A stretch of DNA of 64,000 nt from the NCBI RefSeq assembly GCF_030317035.1, contig NZ_JASZYK010000001.1, positions 434,001 through 498,000 of the forward strand, written 5' to 3'. This document shows positions 39,424 to 48,137 of the stretch, one piece after another. Every line of letters begins with the position of its first letter. Positions within the stretch are counted from its first letter, which is position 1. The notes under the pieces are model-generated. The model worked only from the letters and a program-made list of their open reading frames with translations. It searched no databases and had not been told where the DNA came from. The translations under genes and the position numbers were made by a program. The stretch is from Variovorax sp. J22G73 (lineage in GTDB: Bacteria > Pseudomonadota > Gammaproteobacteria > Burkholderiales > Burkholderiaceae_C).

Positions 39424-39446
39424 AAACGGCACCCTCGGGTGCCGTT
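39424..39446 (-). promoter_or_regulatory. Terminator-like hairpin in the valS leader
   Basis: On the minus strand AACGGCACCC and GGGTGCCGTT form a perfect stem (two-base centre), followed by TTTTGCATTCCCC and the valS ATG. No gene upstream in this direction needs a terminator, since yaaA is divergent. So it may be an attenuator or translational control element. Confidence 0.5.
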
Positions 39447-39518
39447 GGTGACAGGGTGGGATTGCCGGGGATTTTACCGGCGCCGTTCCGCGTCACGGCA
39501 GCCACTCATAATTCCGGG

Positions 39519-40301
39519 ATGCTCTTCCTGCTCTCCCCTGCAAAGTCGCTCGACTACGACACCCCGGTCCCCTCCGAAATCCCCGCCACCCAACCCCATT
39601 TCGAATCCGCCCGCGGCCCCTCGGTCGAGCTGATCAAGCTGCTGCGCGAGAAGTCGCCCCAGCAGGTCTCCGAGCTCATGCACCTGTCGGACAAGCTCTC
39701 CGCGCTGAACGTGGCCCGCTACGAGGCCTGGGCCAGCAAGAGCACCCTGAAGAACGCGCGCCAGGCGGCCTTCGCCTTCGACGGCGATGTGTATGGAGGC
39801 CTCGACGCCCGCACGCTCACCCCGGCGCAGCTGGCCTGGGCGCAGGACCACATCGGCATCCTGAGCGGCCTGTACGGCCTGCTGCGCCCGCTCGACCTGC
39901 TGCAGCCCTACCGCCTCGAAATGGGCACCCAGCTGGCCAACCGCCACGGCAAGGACCTGTACGCCTTCTGGGGCTCGCGCATCGCCGAGCACCTGAACGA
40001 GCGCCTGGCGGCCGACCGCACGCCGGTGGTGGTGAACGTCGCTTCGCAGGAATACTTCAAGTCGGTCGACCGGAAGGTGCTCAAGGCCCGCGTGGTCGAA
40101 TGCGTGTTCGAGGAGTGGAAGGGCGACAAGTACAAGATCGTGAGCTTCTTCGCCAAGCGCGCCCGCGGCCTGCTGGCCCGCTGGGCCGTGCAGCACAAGG
40201 CCGCCACGCCCAAGGCACTGGAAAAGTTCGACCTCGAAGGTTATGGTTTCGCCGCAGAGGTATCCACGGCCGAAAGGCTGGTGTTCAGGAGGAAAGTCTG
40301 A
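39519..40301 (+). CDS. yaaA: Peroxide stress protein YaaA
   Basis: A 260-residue cytoplasmic DNA-binding protein (DUF328) that lowers free iron under peroxide stress in E. coli. Start MLFLLSPAKSLDYDTPVP; family phrases: LSALNVARYEAW, AAFAFDGDVYGGL, GLYGLLRPLDLLQPYRLEMG, and the C-terminal VSFFAKRARGLLARW. Length fits. Its stop TGA shares a base with the next gene's ATG (TGATG), so they are coupled; yaaA is divergent from valS. Confidence 0.95.
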   Translation: MLFLLSPAKSLDYDTPVPSEIPATQPHFESARGPSVELIKLLREKSPQQVSELMHLSDKLSALNVARYEAWASKSTLKNARQAAFAFDGDVYGGLDARTLTPAQLAWAQDHIGILSGLYGLLRPLDLLQPYRLEMGTQLANRHGKDLYAFWGSRIAEHLNERLAADRTPVVVNVASQEYFKSVDRKVLKARVVECVFEEWKGDKYKIVSFFAKRARGLLARWAVQHKAATPKALEKFDLEGYGFAAEVSTAERLVFRRKV

Positions 40302-41143
40302 TGTCCCAACCGATCAGCCCGGAGCTGCGCGAATGGCTGGTGGCCCAGCTCGCGGCCGGGCACTCGGTGCCAGCGTTGCGCGCTTCGATGCGCGCGGCCG
40401 GCTGGCACGACGCTGCCGCCGACGTGGCGCTGGCACAGCTCGAAGCCGGTTTCCCCAACGTCGAGGTGGCGCTGGCGCCCGCGCGCACAGAAATGCCCGG
40501 GCCCGACCTGGACGGCGCGCCGCTGTACATCGACGCCGGCGACCGCCGCGTGCAGGTGCTGCAGACCATGCGCCACCCGCGCGTGGTGGTGTTCGGCAAT
40601 CTGCTGTCCGACGAGGAGTGCGACAGCCTGATCGCCGCGGCGCGCGTGCGCCTGGCGCGCTCGCTCACCGTGGAGACCCGCACCGGCGGCGAGGTGCTCA
40701 ACGTCGACCGCACCAGCGACGGCATGTTTTTCGAGCGCGGCGAGAACGAGACCGTCGCTCGCCTGGAGCAGCGCCTCGCCACGCTGCTGCGCTGGCCGCT
40801 CGAGTTCGGCGAGGGCCTGCAGATATTGCGCTACGCCCCCGGCGCGCAGTACCGCCCGCACTACGACTACTTCGACCCCGGCGAGAGCGGCACGCCCACC
40901 ATCCTGAAGCGCGGCGGCCAGCGCGTGGCCACGCTTGTCATGTACCTGCAGGAGCCCGAGGGCGGCGGTGCCACCACCTTCCCCGACGTGGGCCTCGAGG
41001 TGGCGCCCGTGCGCGGCACCGGCGTGTTCTTCAGCTACGACCGGCCCGACCCCGTCACCCGCACGCTGCACGGCGGCGCGCCGGTGCTGGCGGGCGAGAA
41101 GTGGGTCGCCACCAAGTGGCTGCGCGAGCGCGAGTTCAAGTAG
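40301..41143 (+). CDS. Prolyl 4-hydroxylase-like 2-oxoglutarate/Fe(II) dioxygenase
   Basis: A 280-residue non-heme iron dioxygenase. The iron triad is H187 and D189 ([10 protein letters not shown]) with H257 (TLHGGAPV), and K267 (GEKWVATKW) should bind 2-oxoglutarate. The N-terminal 60 residues resemble a small helical helper domain ([20 protein letters not shown]). The P4H-alpha group hydroxylates peptidyl proline; the substrate here is unknown, and bacterial versions can act on elongation factor Tu or other proteins. It overlaps yaaA, which might link it to oxidative stress; that is an inference. Confidence 0.9.
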   Translation: MSQPISPELREWLVAQLAAGHSVPALRASMRAAGWHDAAADVALAQLEAGFPNVEVALAPARTEMPGPDLDGAPLYIDAGDRRVQVLQTMRHPRVVVFGNLLSDEECDSLIAAARVRLARSLTVETRTGGEVLNVDRTSDGMFFERGENETVARLEQRLATLLRWPLEFGEGLQILRYAPGAQYRPHYDYFDPGESGTPTILKRGGQRVATLVMYLQEPEGGGATTFPDVGLEVAPVRGTGVFFSYDRPDPVTRTLHGGAPVLAGEKWVATKWLREREFK

Positions 41144-41184
41144 ACAGCCAGTAGACCCCCTCACACCAAGGACCCAAGGACCGG

Positions 41185-42123
41185 ATGAAAGTCACCGCCA
41201 ACGGACTGCAGATCGAAGTCGACGACACCGGGGGCGAGGGCCGCCCCGTCATCCTGCTCATCATGGGCCTGGGCATGCAGCTGGTGGCCTGGCCCACCGC
41301 CTTCGTGCAGCAGCTGGTGGACGCGGGCTTTCGCGTGGTGCGCCACGACAACCGCGACATCGGCCTGAGCCAGGGCTTCGACCATGCGGGCACCGGCAAC
41401 GTGGTGTGGCAAACGATTCGCCATCGGCTCGGGCTGAAGGTGCACTCGGCCTACACGCTGCAGGACATGACGCTCGACTCGATCGGAGTGCTCGACGCGC
41501 TGGGCATCGAAAAGGCCCACATCGTGGGCGCGTCGATGGGCGGCATGATCGCCCAGCGCCTGGCCGCCACCGCGCCGCAGCGCACGGCCAGCCTCGTGAG
41601 CATCATGAGTTCCAGCGGCGCGCGCGGCCTGCCCGGCCCGCGCCGCGAAGTGGCCGCCATGCTCATGCGCCGGCCGCGCGGGCGCAGCGAGAGCGATCTG
41701 GTGGCGCACAGCATCCGGCTGCTGCGGCTCATCCAGAGCCCGGCCTATCCGCAGACCGACGAAGCGCTGGCCGAGCGCCTCACCTTCGGCCTGCGCCGCT
41801 CGTACCATCCGGCCGGCCTGATGCGCCAGATGCTCGCCATTGGCGCCGACGCCGAACGCCCGCAGGTGCTGCCGCGCATCCACGTGCCCACGCTGGTGCT
41901 GCACGGCGACGCCGATGCGCTGGTGCCCATCGCCTGCGGCCAGGACACGGCGAAGCGCATTCCGGGCGCCAGGTTCGTCGCCGTTCCCGGCATGGGCCAC
42001 GACCTGCCGCCCGAGGTGTGCACCATCCTCGCCAACCACATCGCCCCGTTCGCCCACGCCGCGGACACCGCGGACACGGCGCACCCCGCGGACACCGCGT
42101 TCGCCAAGGACACAGCCCCATGA
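41185..42123 (+). CDS. Alpha/beta hydrolase
   Basis: A 312-residue soluble hydrolase. Oxyanion region [26 protein letters not shown], nucleophile elbow GASMGG (S118), late Asp in [13 protein letters not shown] and His in VPGMGHDLP. The phrase RDIGLSQ is typical of the hydrolases grouped with aclacinomycin methylesterase or haloperoxidase-like enzymes. The tail after HIAPFAH is a degenerate repeat ([19 protein letters not shown]) made from near-identical 9-base units. The stop overlaps the queF start (ATGA). Confidence 0.9.
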   Translation: MKVTANGLQIEVDDTGGEGRPVILLIMGLGMQLVAWPTAFVQQLVDAGFRVVRHDNRDIGLSQGFDHAGTGNVVWQTIRHRLGLKVHSAYTLQDMTLDSIGVLDALGIEKAHIVGASMGGMIAQRLAATAPQRTASLVSIMSSSGARGLPGPRREVAAMLMRRPRGRSESDLVAHSIRLLRLIQSPAYPQTDEALAERLTFGLRRSYHPAGLMRQMLAIGADAERPQVLPRIHVPTLVLHGDADALVPIACGQDTAKRIPGARFVAVPGMGHDLPPEVCTILANHIAPFAHAADTADTAHPADTAFAKDTAP

Positions 42124-43010
42124 GCCACGACAACCCCCACAACCCCGAAACGCTCCACAACACCAACACCCCCGAGCAATCGCAGCTCGGCCGCGCCTCC
42201 GCCTACGCCGACCGCTACGACCCCACGCTGCTGTTCCCCATCGCGCGCGCCACGCAGCGCGAGGCCATGGGCATCAAGCCCGACGCCTTGCCCTTCTTCG
42301 GCGCCGACCTGTGGACCGCCTTCGAGGTCAGCTGGCTCAACGCCCGCGGCAAGCCGCAGCTGGCCATCGCGCACTTCACCATTCCGTGCGAGACGCCCAA
42401 CATCATCGAGAGCAAGAGCTTCAAGCTCTACCTCAACAGCTTCAACAACAGCACCTTCGCCAGCGTCGACGAAGTGCGCGAGCACCTGCGCACCGACCTG
42501 GCCGAGGCCGCCTGGCGCGGCAGCGACCGCTCGGGCGGCATCGGCGTGACGCTGCTGGCGCCCGACCTGTTCGACCGCGAGCCGGTGCACGAGCTCGACG
42601 GGCTCGACCTCGACCGCCTGGACATCGAGTGCACCCACTACCAGCCCGCGCCCGAGCTGCTCAGCAGTGACACCACGCAGGTGCACGTGAACGAAACCTT
42701 GACCAGCCGGCTGCTGAAGAGCAACTGCCTGGTCACCGGCCAGCCCGACTGGGGCAGCGTGCAGATCCGCTACAGCGGCCCGCCCATCGACCAGGCCGGG
42801 CTGCTCGCGTACATCGTGAGCTTTCGCAACCACAACGAGTTCCACGAGCCCTGTGCCGAGCGCATGTTCACGGACATCTGGAGCCGCTGCAAGCCGGTCA
42901 AGCTCGCGGTGTACGCGCGCTACACGCGCCGCGGCGGGCTGGACATCAACCCCTTCCGCACCAGCTGGCCGCAGGCGTTGCCGGCGAACATCCGCACCGC
43001 GCGGCAGTAG
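42120..43010 (+). CDS. queF: NADPH-dependent 7-cyano-7-deazaguanine reductase
   Basis: Reduces preQ0 to preQ1 in queuosine synthesis. 296 residues, the long YqfF-like two-domain form as in E. coli. The QueF motif ESKSFKLYL is at 97-105; the catalytic cysteine is C203 and the partner D210 ([19 protein letters not shown]). The N-terminal 25 residues are Asn/Thr-rich and low complexity. ATG at 42120 overlaps the hydrolase stop, so the pair is coupled. No other queuosine genes lie in this window. Confidence 0.96.
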   Translation: MSHDNPHNPETLHNTNTPEQSQLGRASAYADRYDPTLLFPIARATQREAMGIKPDALPFFGADLWTAFEVSWLNARGKPQLAIAHFTIPCETPNIIESKSFKLYLNSFNNSTFASVDEVREHLRTDLAEAAWRGSDRSGGIGVTLLAPDLFDREPVHELDGLDLDRLDIECTHYQPAPELLSSDTTQVHVNETLTSRLLKSNCLVTGQPDWGSVQIRYSGPPIDQAGLLAYIVSFRNHNEFHEPCAERMFTDIWSRCKPVKLAVYARYTRRGGLDINPFRTSWPQALPANIRTARQ

Positions 43011-43149
43011 GCCGGGGCGTGCGCAGCGCCTTCAGCCGGGTGATGGGCGGCTCTGTGCGCGGCGCCATGCGCGGCTGTGTATGCGGCTGTATATGTGGCT
43101 CGATGCGCCGGACAATGCGCGTTCCTCCCGCTTTCCTGTGGCCCCTCCG

Positions 43150-44040
43150 GTGAACCTGCACTTCGACCTGTTCGACCTGAAACTGTTCGTCTACGTGGCG
43201 GAGGCGCGCAGCCTCACGCGCGGCGCCGAGAAGGCCTGCATTTCCCTGGCCGCCGCCTCCACCCGCATCAAGCAGATGGAAGAAGCCGTAGGCGGCAAGC
43301 TGCTGCACCGCAGCGCGCAGGGCGTGAGCCTCACGGCCGCGGGGCAGGCCGTGCTGTACCACGCCAAGCGCGTGATGCAGCAGATGGAGCACCTGCGCTG
43401 CGACATGCAGGACTTCGGCAAGGGCATCAAGGGCCACGTGCGGGTGTTCGCCAACACCACCTCCATCACCGAATACCTGCCCCAGAAGCTCGCGGGCTTT
43501 CTCACGCAGCACCCGGCGGTGCAGGTGGACCTGCGCGAATACCTGAGCGAGGAAATCGTGCGCGCCGTGGCCGACGGCGAGGCCGACATCGGCATCCTGG
43601 CCGGCGACGTGCACACCGGCGACTTCGACGCGCGCGCCTTCGGCAGCAACCAGCTGGTGCTGGTGGTGCCCGTGGCGCATCACCTGGCCGGCGCGGCTTC
43701 GGTGGCCTTCGCCGACACGCTCGACGAGCAGCACGTGGGCCTGCACCACGGCAGCGCCATCCACCGCTTTCTGCAGCGCCGCGCCGAGCTGGCGGGCCGC
43801 GGCTTCAACCCGCGCATCCAGGTCAGCAGCTTCGAGGCCATCTGCCTGATGATCGAAGCGGGCGTGGGCGTCGGCGTGCTGCCGGCGTCTTCGGCGCAGC
43901 GGCTGTCGATGGCCATGCGCATCGCCACCGTGGCGCTCAGCGACGCCTGGGCCGAGCGCGAGCTCAAGCTCATCGCGCGCAACCGCGAGCAGCTGCCGGC
44001 CTCCGCGCGCGAGCTGTTCGACCACCTCGTCGCACCCTGA
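43150..44040 (+). CDS. LysR family transcriptional regulator (first of tandem pair)
   Basis: A 296-residue regulator. GTG at 43150 gives VNLHFDLFDLKLFVYVAEAR; ATG starts at 43079 or 43093 are possible, but the sequence there is repetitive. Winged helix: SLTRGAEKACISLAAASTRI (about 24-43), wing LLHRSAQGVSLTAAGQAVLY. The sensor half (HVRVFANTTSITEYLPQKLA) is typical. It resembles the regulator that follows 13 bases later, sharing the LAAAS recognition helix region and sensor layout, so they seem to be a diverged duplication. They stand in front of an enolase-family, Bug and decarboxylase gene set, their likely targets. Confidence 0.9.
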   Translation: MNLHFDLFDLKLFVYVAEARSLTRGAEKACISLAAASTRIKQMEEAVGGKLLHRSAQGVSLTAAGQAVLYHAKRVMQQMEHLRCDMQDFGKGIKGHVRVFANTTSITEYLPQKLAGFLTQHPAVQVDLREYLSEEIVRAVADGEADIGILAGDVHTGDFDARAFGSNQLVLVVPVAHHLAGAASVAFADTLDEQHVGLHHGSAIHRFLQRRAELAGRGFNPRIQVSSFEAICLMIEAGVGVGVLPASSAQRLSMAMRIATVALSDAWAERELKLIARNREQLPASARELFDHLVAP

Positions 44041-44053
44041 AGGCACCCAAGCC

Positions 44054-44941
44054 ATGTCCGCCGACCTGAAGTCGCTGCGCCTGTTCGTCACCGTGGCCGA
44101 CCACGGCAGCATCAGCGAAGGCGCCAAGCGCTGCCACATCGCGCTGGCCGCCGCCAGCAAGCGCATTTCCGACCTCGAGGCCCGCGCGCGGCTGCCGCTG
44201 CTGGTGCGCCATGCGCGCGGCGTCACGCTCACGTCGGCGGGCCACGGCCTGCTGCTGCACGCGCGCTCGGTGCTCTCGGCCATGGACCGGCTGGGCGCCG
44301 AGCTGGACGACTTCCAGAACGGCGTGGCCGGCGTGGTGAGCATCACGGCCAATGCCTCGGCCATCGCGCAGTTCCTGCCCGCGCAGATCGGCTCCTTCTT
44401 GCGGTTGCACCCTGTGCTGAAGATCGACCTGCAGGAGCGCGCCAGCACCGAGGTGGTGAAGGCCGTGCAGGCGGGGCTGGCCGACATCGGCGTGATCGAG
44501 GGCCACACCCAGGCCGACGGCCTGGAGTGCCTGCCGTACCGCACCGACGAGCTGGCCGTGGTCATCGCGCGCGACCATCCGCTGGCGCGGCGCAAGCGCA
44601 TCGGCGTGGCCGAGGTGCTGGTGTACGACCACATCGTGGTGCGCGAAGGCACGGCGCTGCACCGCGTGCTGCTGGCCGCAGCGCTGGAAGCGCAGGTGCC
44701 GCTGAAGGTGCGCATGCAGGTGGGCAGCTTCGACATGGTGTGCCGCATGGTGGAGCAGGGCATCGGCATCGGCGTGCTGCCCTATGCGGCCATCCTGCCG
44801 CAGCTGCAGAACATGAAGCTGCGCTGCCTGAAGCTGGACGCCCCCTGGGCGATGCGCCGCCACCTGCTGTGCGTGCGCCGACAGCAGGAGCTGACCGTGG
44901 CCGCGCGCTCGGTGCTGGAGCACCTCGGCCGGCCTGATTGA
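44054..44941 (+). CDS. LysR family transcriptional regulator (second of tandem pair)
   Basis: A 295-residue regulator, MSADLKSLRLFVTVADHGSI. Helix-turn-helix GSISEGAKRCHIALAAASKR, wing LLVRHARGVTLTSAGHGLLL, and effector domain VSITANASAIAQFLPAQIGS. Sequence style matches the preceding LysR gene. It reads toward the enolase-family gene after 127 bases, which contain a GC hairpin and a direct repeat. Because LysR genes are usually divergent from targets, this co-directional arrangement of two is less common. Confidence 0.92.
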   Translation: MSADLKSLRLFVTVADHGSISEGAKRCHIALAAASKRISDLEARARLPLLVRHARGVTLTSAGHGLLLHARSVLSAMDRLGAELDDFQNGVAGVVSITANASAIAQFLPAQIGSFLRLHPVLKIDLQERASTEVVKAVQAGLADIGVIEGHTQADGLECLPYRTDELAVVIARDHPLARRKRIGVAEVLVYDHIVVREGTALHRVLLAAALEAQVPLKVRMQVGSFDMVCRMVEQGIGIGVLPYAAILPQLQNMKLRCLKLDAPWAMRRHLLCVRRQQELTVAARSVLEHLGRPD

Positions 44942-44972
44942 GCTCCTGAGACCCTGAGCCCTTTAAGACCCT

Positions 44973-44997
44973 GAGCCTTCGCGCCGCGCGAAGGCTC
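44973..44997. terminator. GC hairpin after the second LysR gene
   Basis: GAGCCTTCGCG, CCG, CGCGAAGGCTC: perfect 11-base arms with a three-base loop, following a direct repeat GACCCTGAGCC. No T-run, so a terminator, an RNA-stability element or a binding site are all possible. Confidence 0.4.
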
Positions 44998-45068
44998 GAA
45001 GTCGCCAAAAACGAATTGTTCTCCCGCGGCCCGCGCGCAAAGATGCGTGCAAACCAAAGGAGACAACC

Positions 45069-46223
45069 TTGAAGATCGTTCGCGTCAGCGCCACGCCGCT
45101 GAACATTCCCGTGACCGTCGACGTGGTCGGCCTGAACAAGCAGACCTCGCTCTCGCTGTGCCTGACCGAGATCGAGACCGACACCGGCCTCGTGGGCCAT
45201 GGCATGACGGCCATCACCGAGGAAGAAATCATTGCCGCCGCCGTGCGCGAGGTGGCCGGCCCCGCGCTCATCGGCGAAGACCCGATGGCCACCGAGCGCC
45301 TGTGGGACAAGCTCTACTGGCTGCTGTCGCCGCGCGGGCAGACCGGCTACGCGAGCCACACCATCGCCGCGCTCGACATCGCCCTGTGGGACCTGAAGGC
45401 CAAGGCGCTCGGCCAGCCGCTGTGGCGCCTGCTGGGCGGCGCGCGCGCCAAGGTGCCGGTGTACGCCACCTTCGGCTTCGGCTTCTTCGAGCGCGACCAG
45501 CTCGCCGCCGCCGCCAGGCTGTGGGTGTCGCAAGGTTTCCAGCGCCTGAAGATGACGGTGGGCAACCACGCGCTGGCGCGCCGCGACGAGCCGCGCCCGC
45601 TCGACGAGGTCATAGCCGAAGACGTGCGCCGCGTGGCCGCCGTGCGCGAGGCCGTGGGCCCCGACGTGAAGCTGTACGTCGACGCCAACTGCGGGCTGGA
45701 CCTGTTCCACGCCACCGAGCTGGCGCAGCGCATCGAGCCCTACGGCATCACCTTCTTCGAGGAGCCGCTCACGCAGAACGACGTGCGCCAGATGGCGCAG
45801 CTGCGCGCGCGCACCCGCATCCCGCTGGCCTGTGGCCAGAACGAGGGCCTGGCCTTCCGCTTTCGCGACCTGCTGGTGAACCAGGCGGCCGACGTGCTGC
45901 AGCCCAACGTGACCATCTCGGGTGGCTATTCGCAGTGCCTGAAGATCGCAGGCATGGCGCAGGCCTTCAACGTGCCCATCGACAACGGCGGCGCCTGGCC
46001 CTTCCACAACATGCACCTGCATGCGGGCGTGTCGAACGGCGGGCTGGTCGAGTACCACTACGTGGCGGTGCAGATGCTCAAGCAGATCTTCGACGGCCTG
46101 CCGGTGCCCGACCAGGGCTGGCTCACGCTGCCCGAGACGCCGGGCCTGGGCTTCGTGCCCAATGCCGAACGCGTGCGCGAGCTGGCGAAGCTGCCGACCT
46201 CGCACGGCAAGGGCAAGGCCTGA
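45069..46223 (+). CDS. Enolase-superfamily (mandelate racemase/muconate lactonizing type) protein with unusual active site
   Basis: A 384-residue barrel protein. TTG start at 45069 after AAGGAG. The N-terminal cap and TIM-barrel are recognisable (ASHTIAALDIALWDLKAKAL, DANCGLD, FFEEPLTQND). By eye, the MR-type catalytic sites are altered: KxK appears as KMT, the third metal ligand region as CGQNEG instead of GEN, the strand-6 Asp as PNVTISGG, and the strand-7 His region as PIDNGG. So canonical proton abstraction may be changed or lost. It leads a catabolic cluster with Bug and arylmalonate decarboxylase genes. The function cannot be named. Confidence 0.75.
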   Translation: MKIVRVSATPLNIPVTVDVVGLNKQTSLSLCLTEIETDTGLVGHGMTAITEEEIIAAAVREVAGPALIGEDPMATERLWDKLYWLLSPRGQTGYASHTIAALDIALWDLKAKALGQPLWRLLGGARAKVPVYATFGFGFFERDQLAAAARLWVSQGFQRLKMTVGNHALARRDEPRPLDEVIAEDVRRVAAVREAVGPDVKLYVDANCGLDLFHATELAQRIEPYGITFFEEPLTQNDVRQMAQLRARTRIPLACGQNEGLAFRFRDLLVNQAADVLQPNVTISGGYSQCLKIAGMAQAFNVPIDNGGAWPFHNMHLHAGVSNGGLVEYHYVAVQMLKQIFDGLPVPDQGWLTLPETPGLGFVPNAERVRELAKLPTSHGKGKA

Positions 46224-46304
46224 GCGGCAAGCTCTTTTTCTCGAACGACTTTTCTTCACGACCAGGCCGCGCAGACGGCCGGCGAACCCGACCACAACGG
46301 AGAC

Positions 46305-47330
46305 ATGATGAAAGACAGACAAGCAATCCGCCCGCCACGCCGGCAGGGCCTGCGCACGGCGATGGCACTGGCCCTGGCCTCGGGCGCCGCCACGCTCGCG
46401 ACGCTCGCCGCCCCGGCGGCGTGGGCCCAGAAGTACCCCGACAAACCCATTCGCCTCGTGGTCGGTTATTCGGCCGGCGGCGGTGTCGACGCGGTGGCGC
46501 GCCTGCTCGGCGTGCGCCTGTCGGCCGCCCTGGGCCAGCAGGTGCTGGTGGAGAACCGCACCGGCGCCACCGGCCTTATCGCGGCCGAGTTCGTCGCCAA
46601 GGCCCCCGCCGACGGCTACACGCTGATGATGGGCGACAGCGCCTTGCTGATCGCCAAGCTGCTGCAACCGAAGATCGGCATCGATCCGCTCACCAGCTTC
46701 AAGCCGGTGGCCGGCGCCTTCGTGTCGCCGCTGATGATCGTCACGGGCAACGACTTTCCGGCGAAGACGCCGGCCGAGCTGGTCAAGGAAATCAAGGCCA
46801 ATCCGTCGCGCTACTCGTACGCCACCTCGGGCGTGGGCACCGTGCAGCACCTGGGGTTCGAAATGCTCAAGCAGGCCACCGGCAGCACGGTGGTGCACGT
46901 GCCGTACCGCGGCGCCGCGCAGATCGTGCCCGACGTGATCGGGGGCCAGATTCCCATCGGCGTGGTGAGCGCCACGGCCGGCATGGCGCAGGCCAAGGCG
47001 GGCAAGCTGCGCGCGCTGGCGTTGATGAACACGGCCAAGCTCGACGGCGTGGAAGGCGTGCCGCCGCTGGCCGACGCGCTGCCTGGCTTCGACGTGGCGC
47101 CGCGCATCTTCGTGCTTGCGCCTGCGGGCACACCCAACGACGTGGTCGACAAGCTGTCGGCCGCGGTGAAGTCCGTGCTCGACACGCCGGATGCCGGCAC
47201 CGCCGCGGCCACGCTGGGCACGCTGCGTGCCTACGCGACGCCGGCCCAGCTGGGCAAGGACATGGCTGCTGAAACCACGCGGTGGAAAAAGATCATTGCT
47301 GATCAACACATCGTGGCCGAGGGGAACTGA
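46305..47330 (+). CDS. Bug-family (TctC-like) periplasmic binding protein
   Basis: A 341-residue extracytoplasmic binding protein. Signal region RTAMALALASGAATLATLAA, cleavage near WAQ. Mature start YPDKPIRLVVGYSAGGGVDA and ENRTGATGLIAAEFVAKAPA are Bug signatures; VPYRGAAQIVPDVIGGQIPI follows. It lies between the enolase-family and arylmalonate decarboxylase genes, so its ligand is likely the substrate of that pathway. No tctAB genes nearby. The lack of a membrane partner is usual for Bug proteins. Confidence 0.93.
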   Translation: MMKDRQAIRPPRRQGLRTAMALALASGAATLATLAAPAAWAQKYPDKPIRLVVGYSAGGGVDAVARLLGVRLSAALGQQVLVENRTGATGLIAAEFVAKAPADGYTLMMGDSALLIAKLLQPKIGIDPLTSFKPVAGAFVSPLMIVTGNDFPAKTPAELVKEIKANPSRYSYATSGVGTVQHLGFEMLKQATGSTVVHVPYRGAAQIVPDVIGGQIPIGVVSATAGMAQAKAGKLRALALMNTAKLDGVEGVPPLADALPGFDVAPRIFVLAPAGTPNDVVDKLSAAVKSVLDTPDAGTAAATLGTLRAYATPAQLGKDMAAETTRWKKIIADQHIVAEGN

Positions 47331-47396
47331 CGTCCGCGGTTCACCCGCCCCGAAAAGGAGCACGCGTGCAAAGCAACCCAATCTGGAGCCAATGAA

Positions 47397-48104
47397 ATGA
47401 CCACACCGCTTCTAGGCCTCATCGTTCCCCCCGCAGCCGGCGCAGTGCCGGTAGACGGCCCGCTCCTGTACGGCGACCGCATCCGCTTCACGGCAAAAGG
47501 CCTGGGTCTCGGAGAGATTTCCACGCGCGGTTACCTCGACGTGATCGACTCGGTGGTCGAGAAAGCGGTCGCGCTCAAGCAAGAGGGTGTGAGTGCGGTC
47601 TCGCTCATGGGCACCTCGCTGAGCTTCTTTCGGGGGGCGGCATTCAACCGGCAACTCGAAGTCGAGATGGCGCGCGCCACCGGGCTTCCCTGCACCACGA
47701 TGAGCAACGCCATCGTCGGCGCGCTGCGGCACCTGAACGTGCGGCGCGTGGCAGTGGCCACGGCGTACATCGACGAGGTCAACGTGCACCTGCGCAAGTA
47801 CCTGGAGCAGAGCGACTTCGAACCGCTCGCGCTCGAAGGCCTGTCGATTTCCGATGTGCAGGCCGTGGGCGAGGTGCCCACGCAGGTGCTGGTGGACCTG
47901 TGCGTGAAGGTGTTCGAGGCGCAACCCGGCGCCGACGGCATCCTGATCTCCTGCGGTGGACTGGTCACGCTCGACGCGGTGCGCGAGGTGGAAGCGCAGC
48001 TCGGCGTGCCCGTGGTGTCCAGCTCGCCCGCGGGCTTCTGGGACCTGGTGGGCAGCGCGGGGCTCGATGCGCGCTCGCCTGGGCAGGGGCGACTCTTTGC
48101 CTGA
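47397..48104 (+). CDS. Arylmalonate decarboxylase homologue
   Basis: A 235-residue cofactor-free decarboxylase, close in sequence to Bordetella bronchiseptica AMDase, which turns alpha-aryl malonates into chiral arylacetates. Residues seen: PPAAGAVPVDG at the N-terminus, dioxyanion-hole T73/S74 in SLMGTSLSFFRGAAFN, Y124 in ATAYIDEVN, and the catalytic C186 with G187 in GILISCGGLVTLD. The second cysteine of racemase relatives is absent (G72), as in true AMDases. It lies 66 bases after the Bug gene in the same direction. A natural substrate for this family is not well known, so the locus is informative. Confidence 0.92.
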   Translation: MTTPLLGLIVPPAAGAVPVDGPLLYGDRIRFTAKGLGLGEISTRGYLDVIDSVVEKAVALKQEGVSAVSLMGTSLSFFRGAAFNRQLEVEMARATGLPCTTMSNAIVGALRHLNVRRVAVATAYIDEVNVHLRKYLEQSDFEPLALEGLSISDVQAVGEVPTQVLVDLCVKVFEAQPGADGILISCGGLVTLDAVREVEAQLGVPVVSSSPAGFWDLVGSAGLDARSPGQGRLFA

Positions 48105-48137
48105 TTTCGCCTGATCTGGCCTGACCAGGCCCAGGGC

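Noticed and set aside
44562..47381. A 939-codon minus-strand frame over the enolase and Bug genes
   Set aside because: Same shadow pattern; no domain signal.
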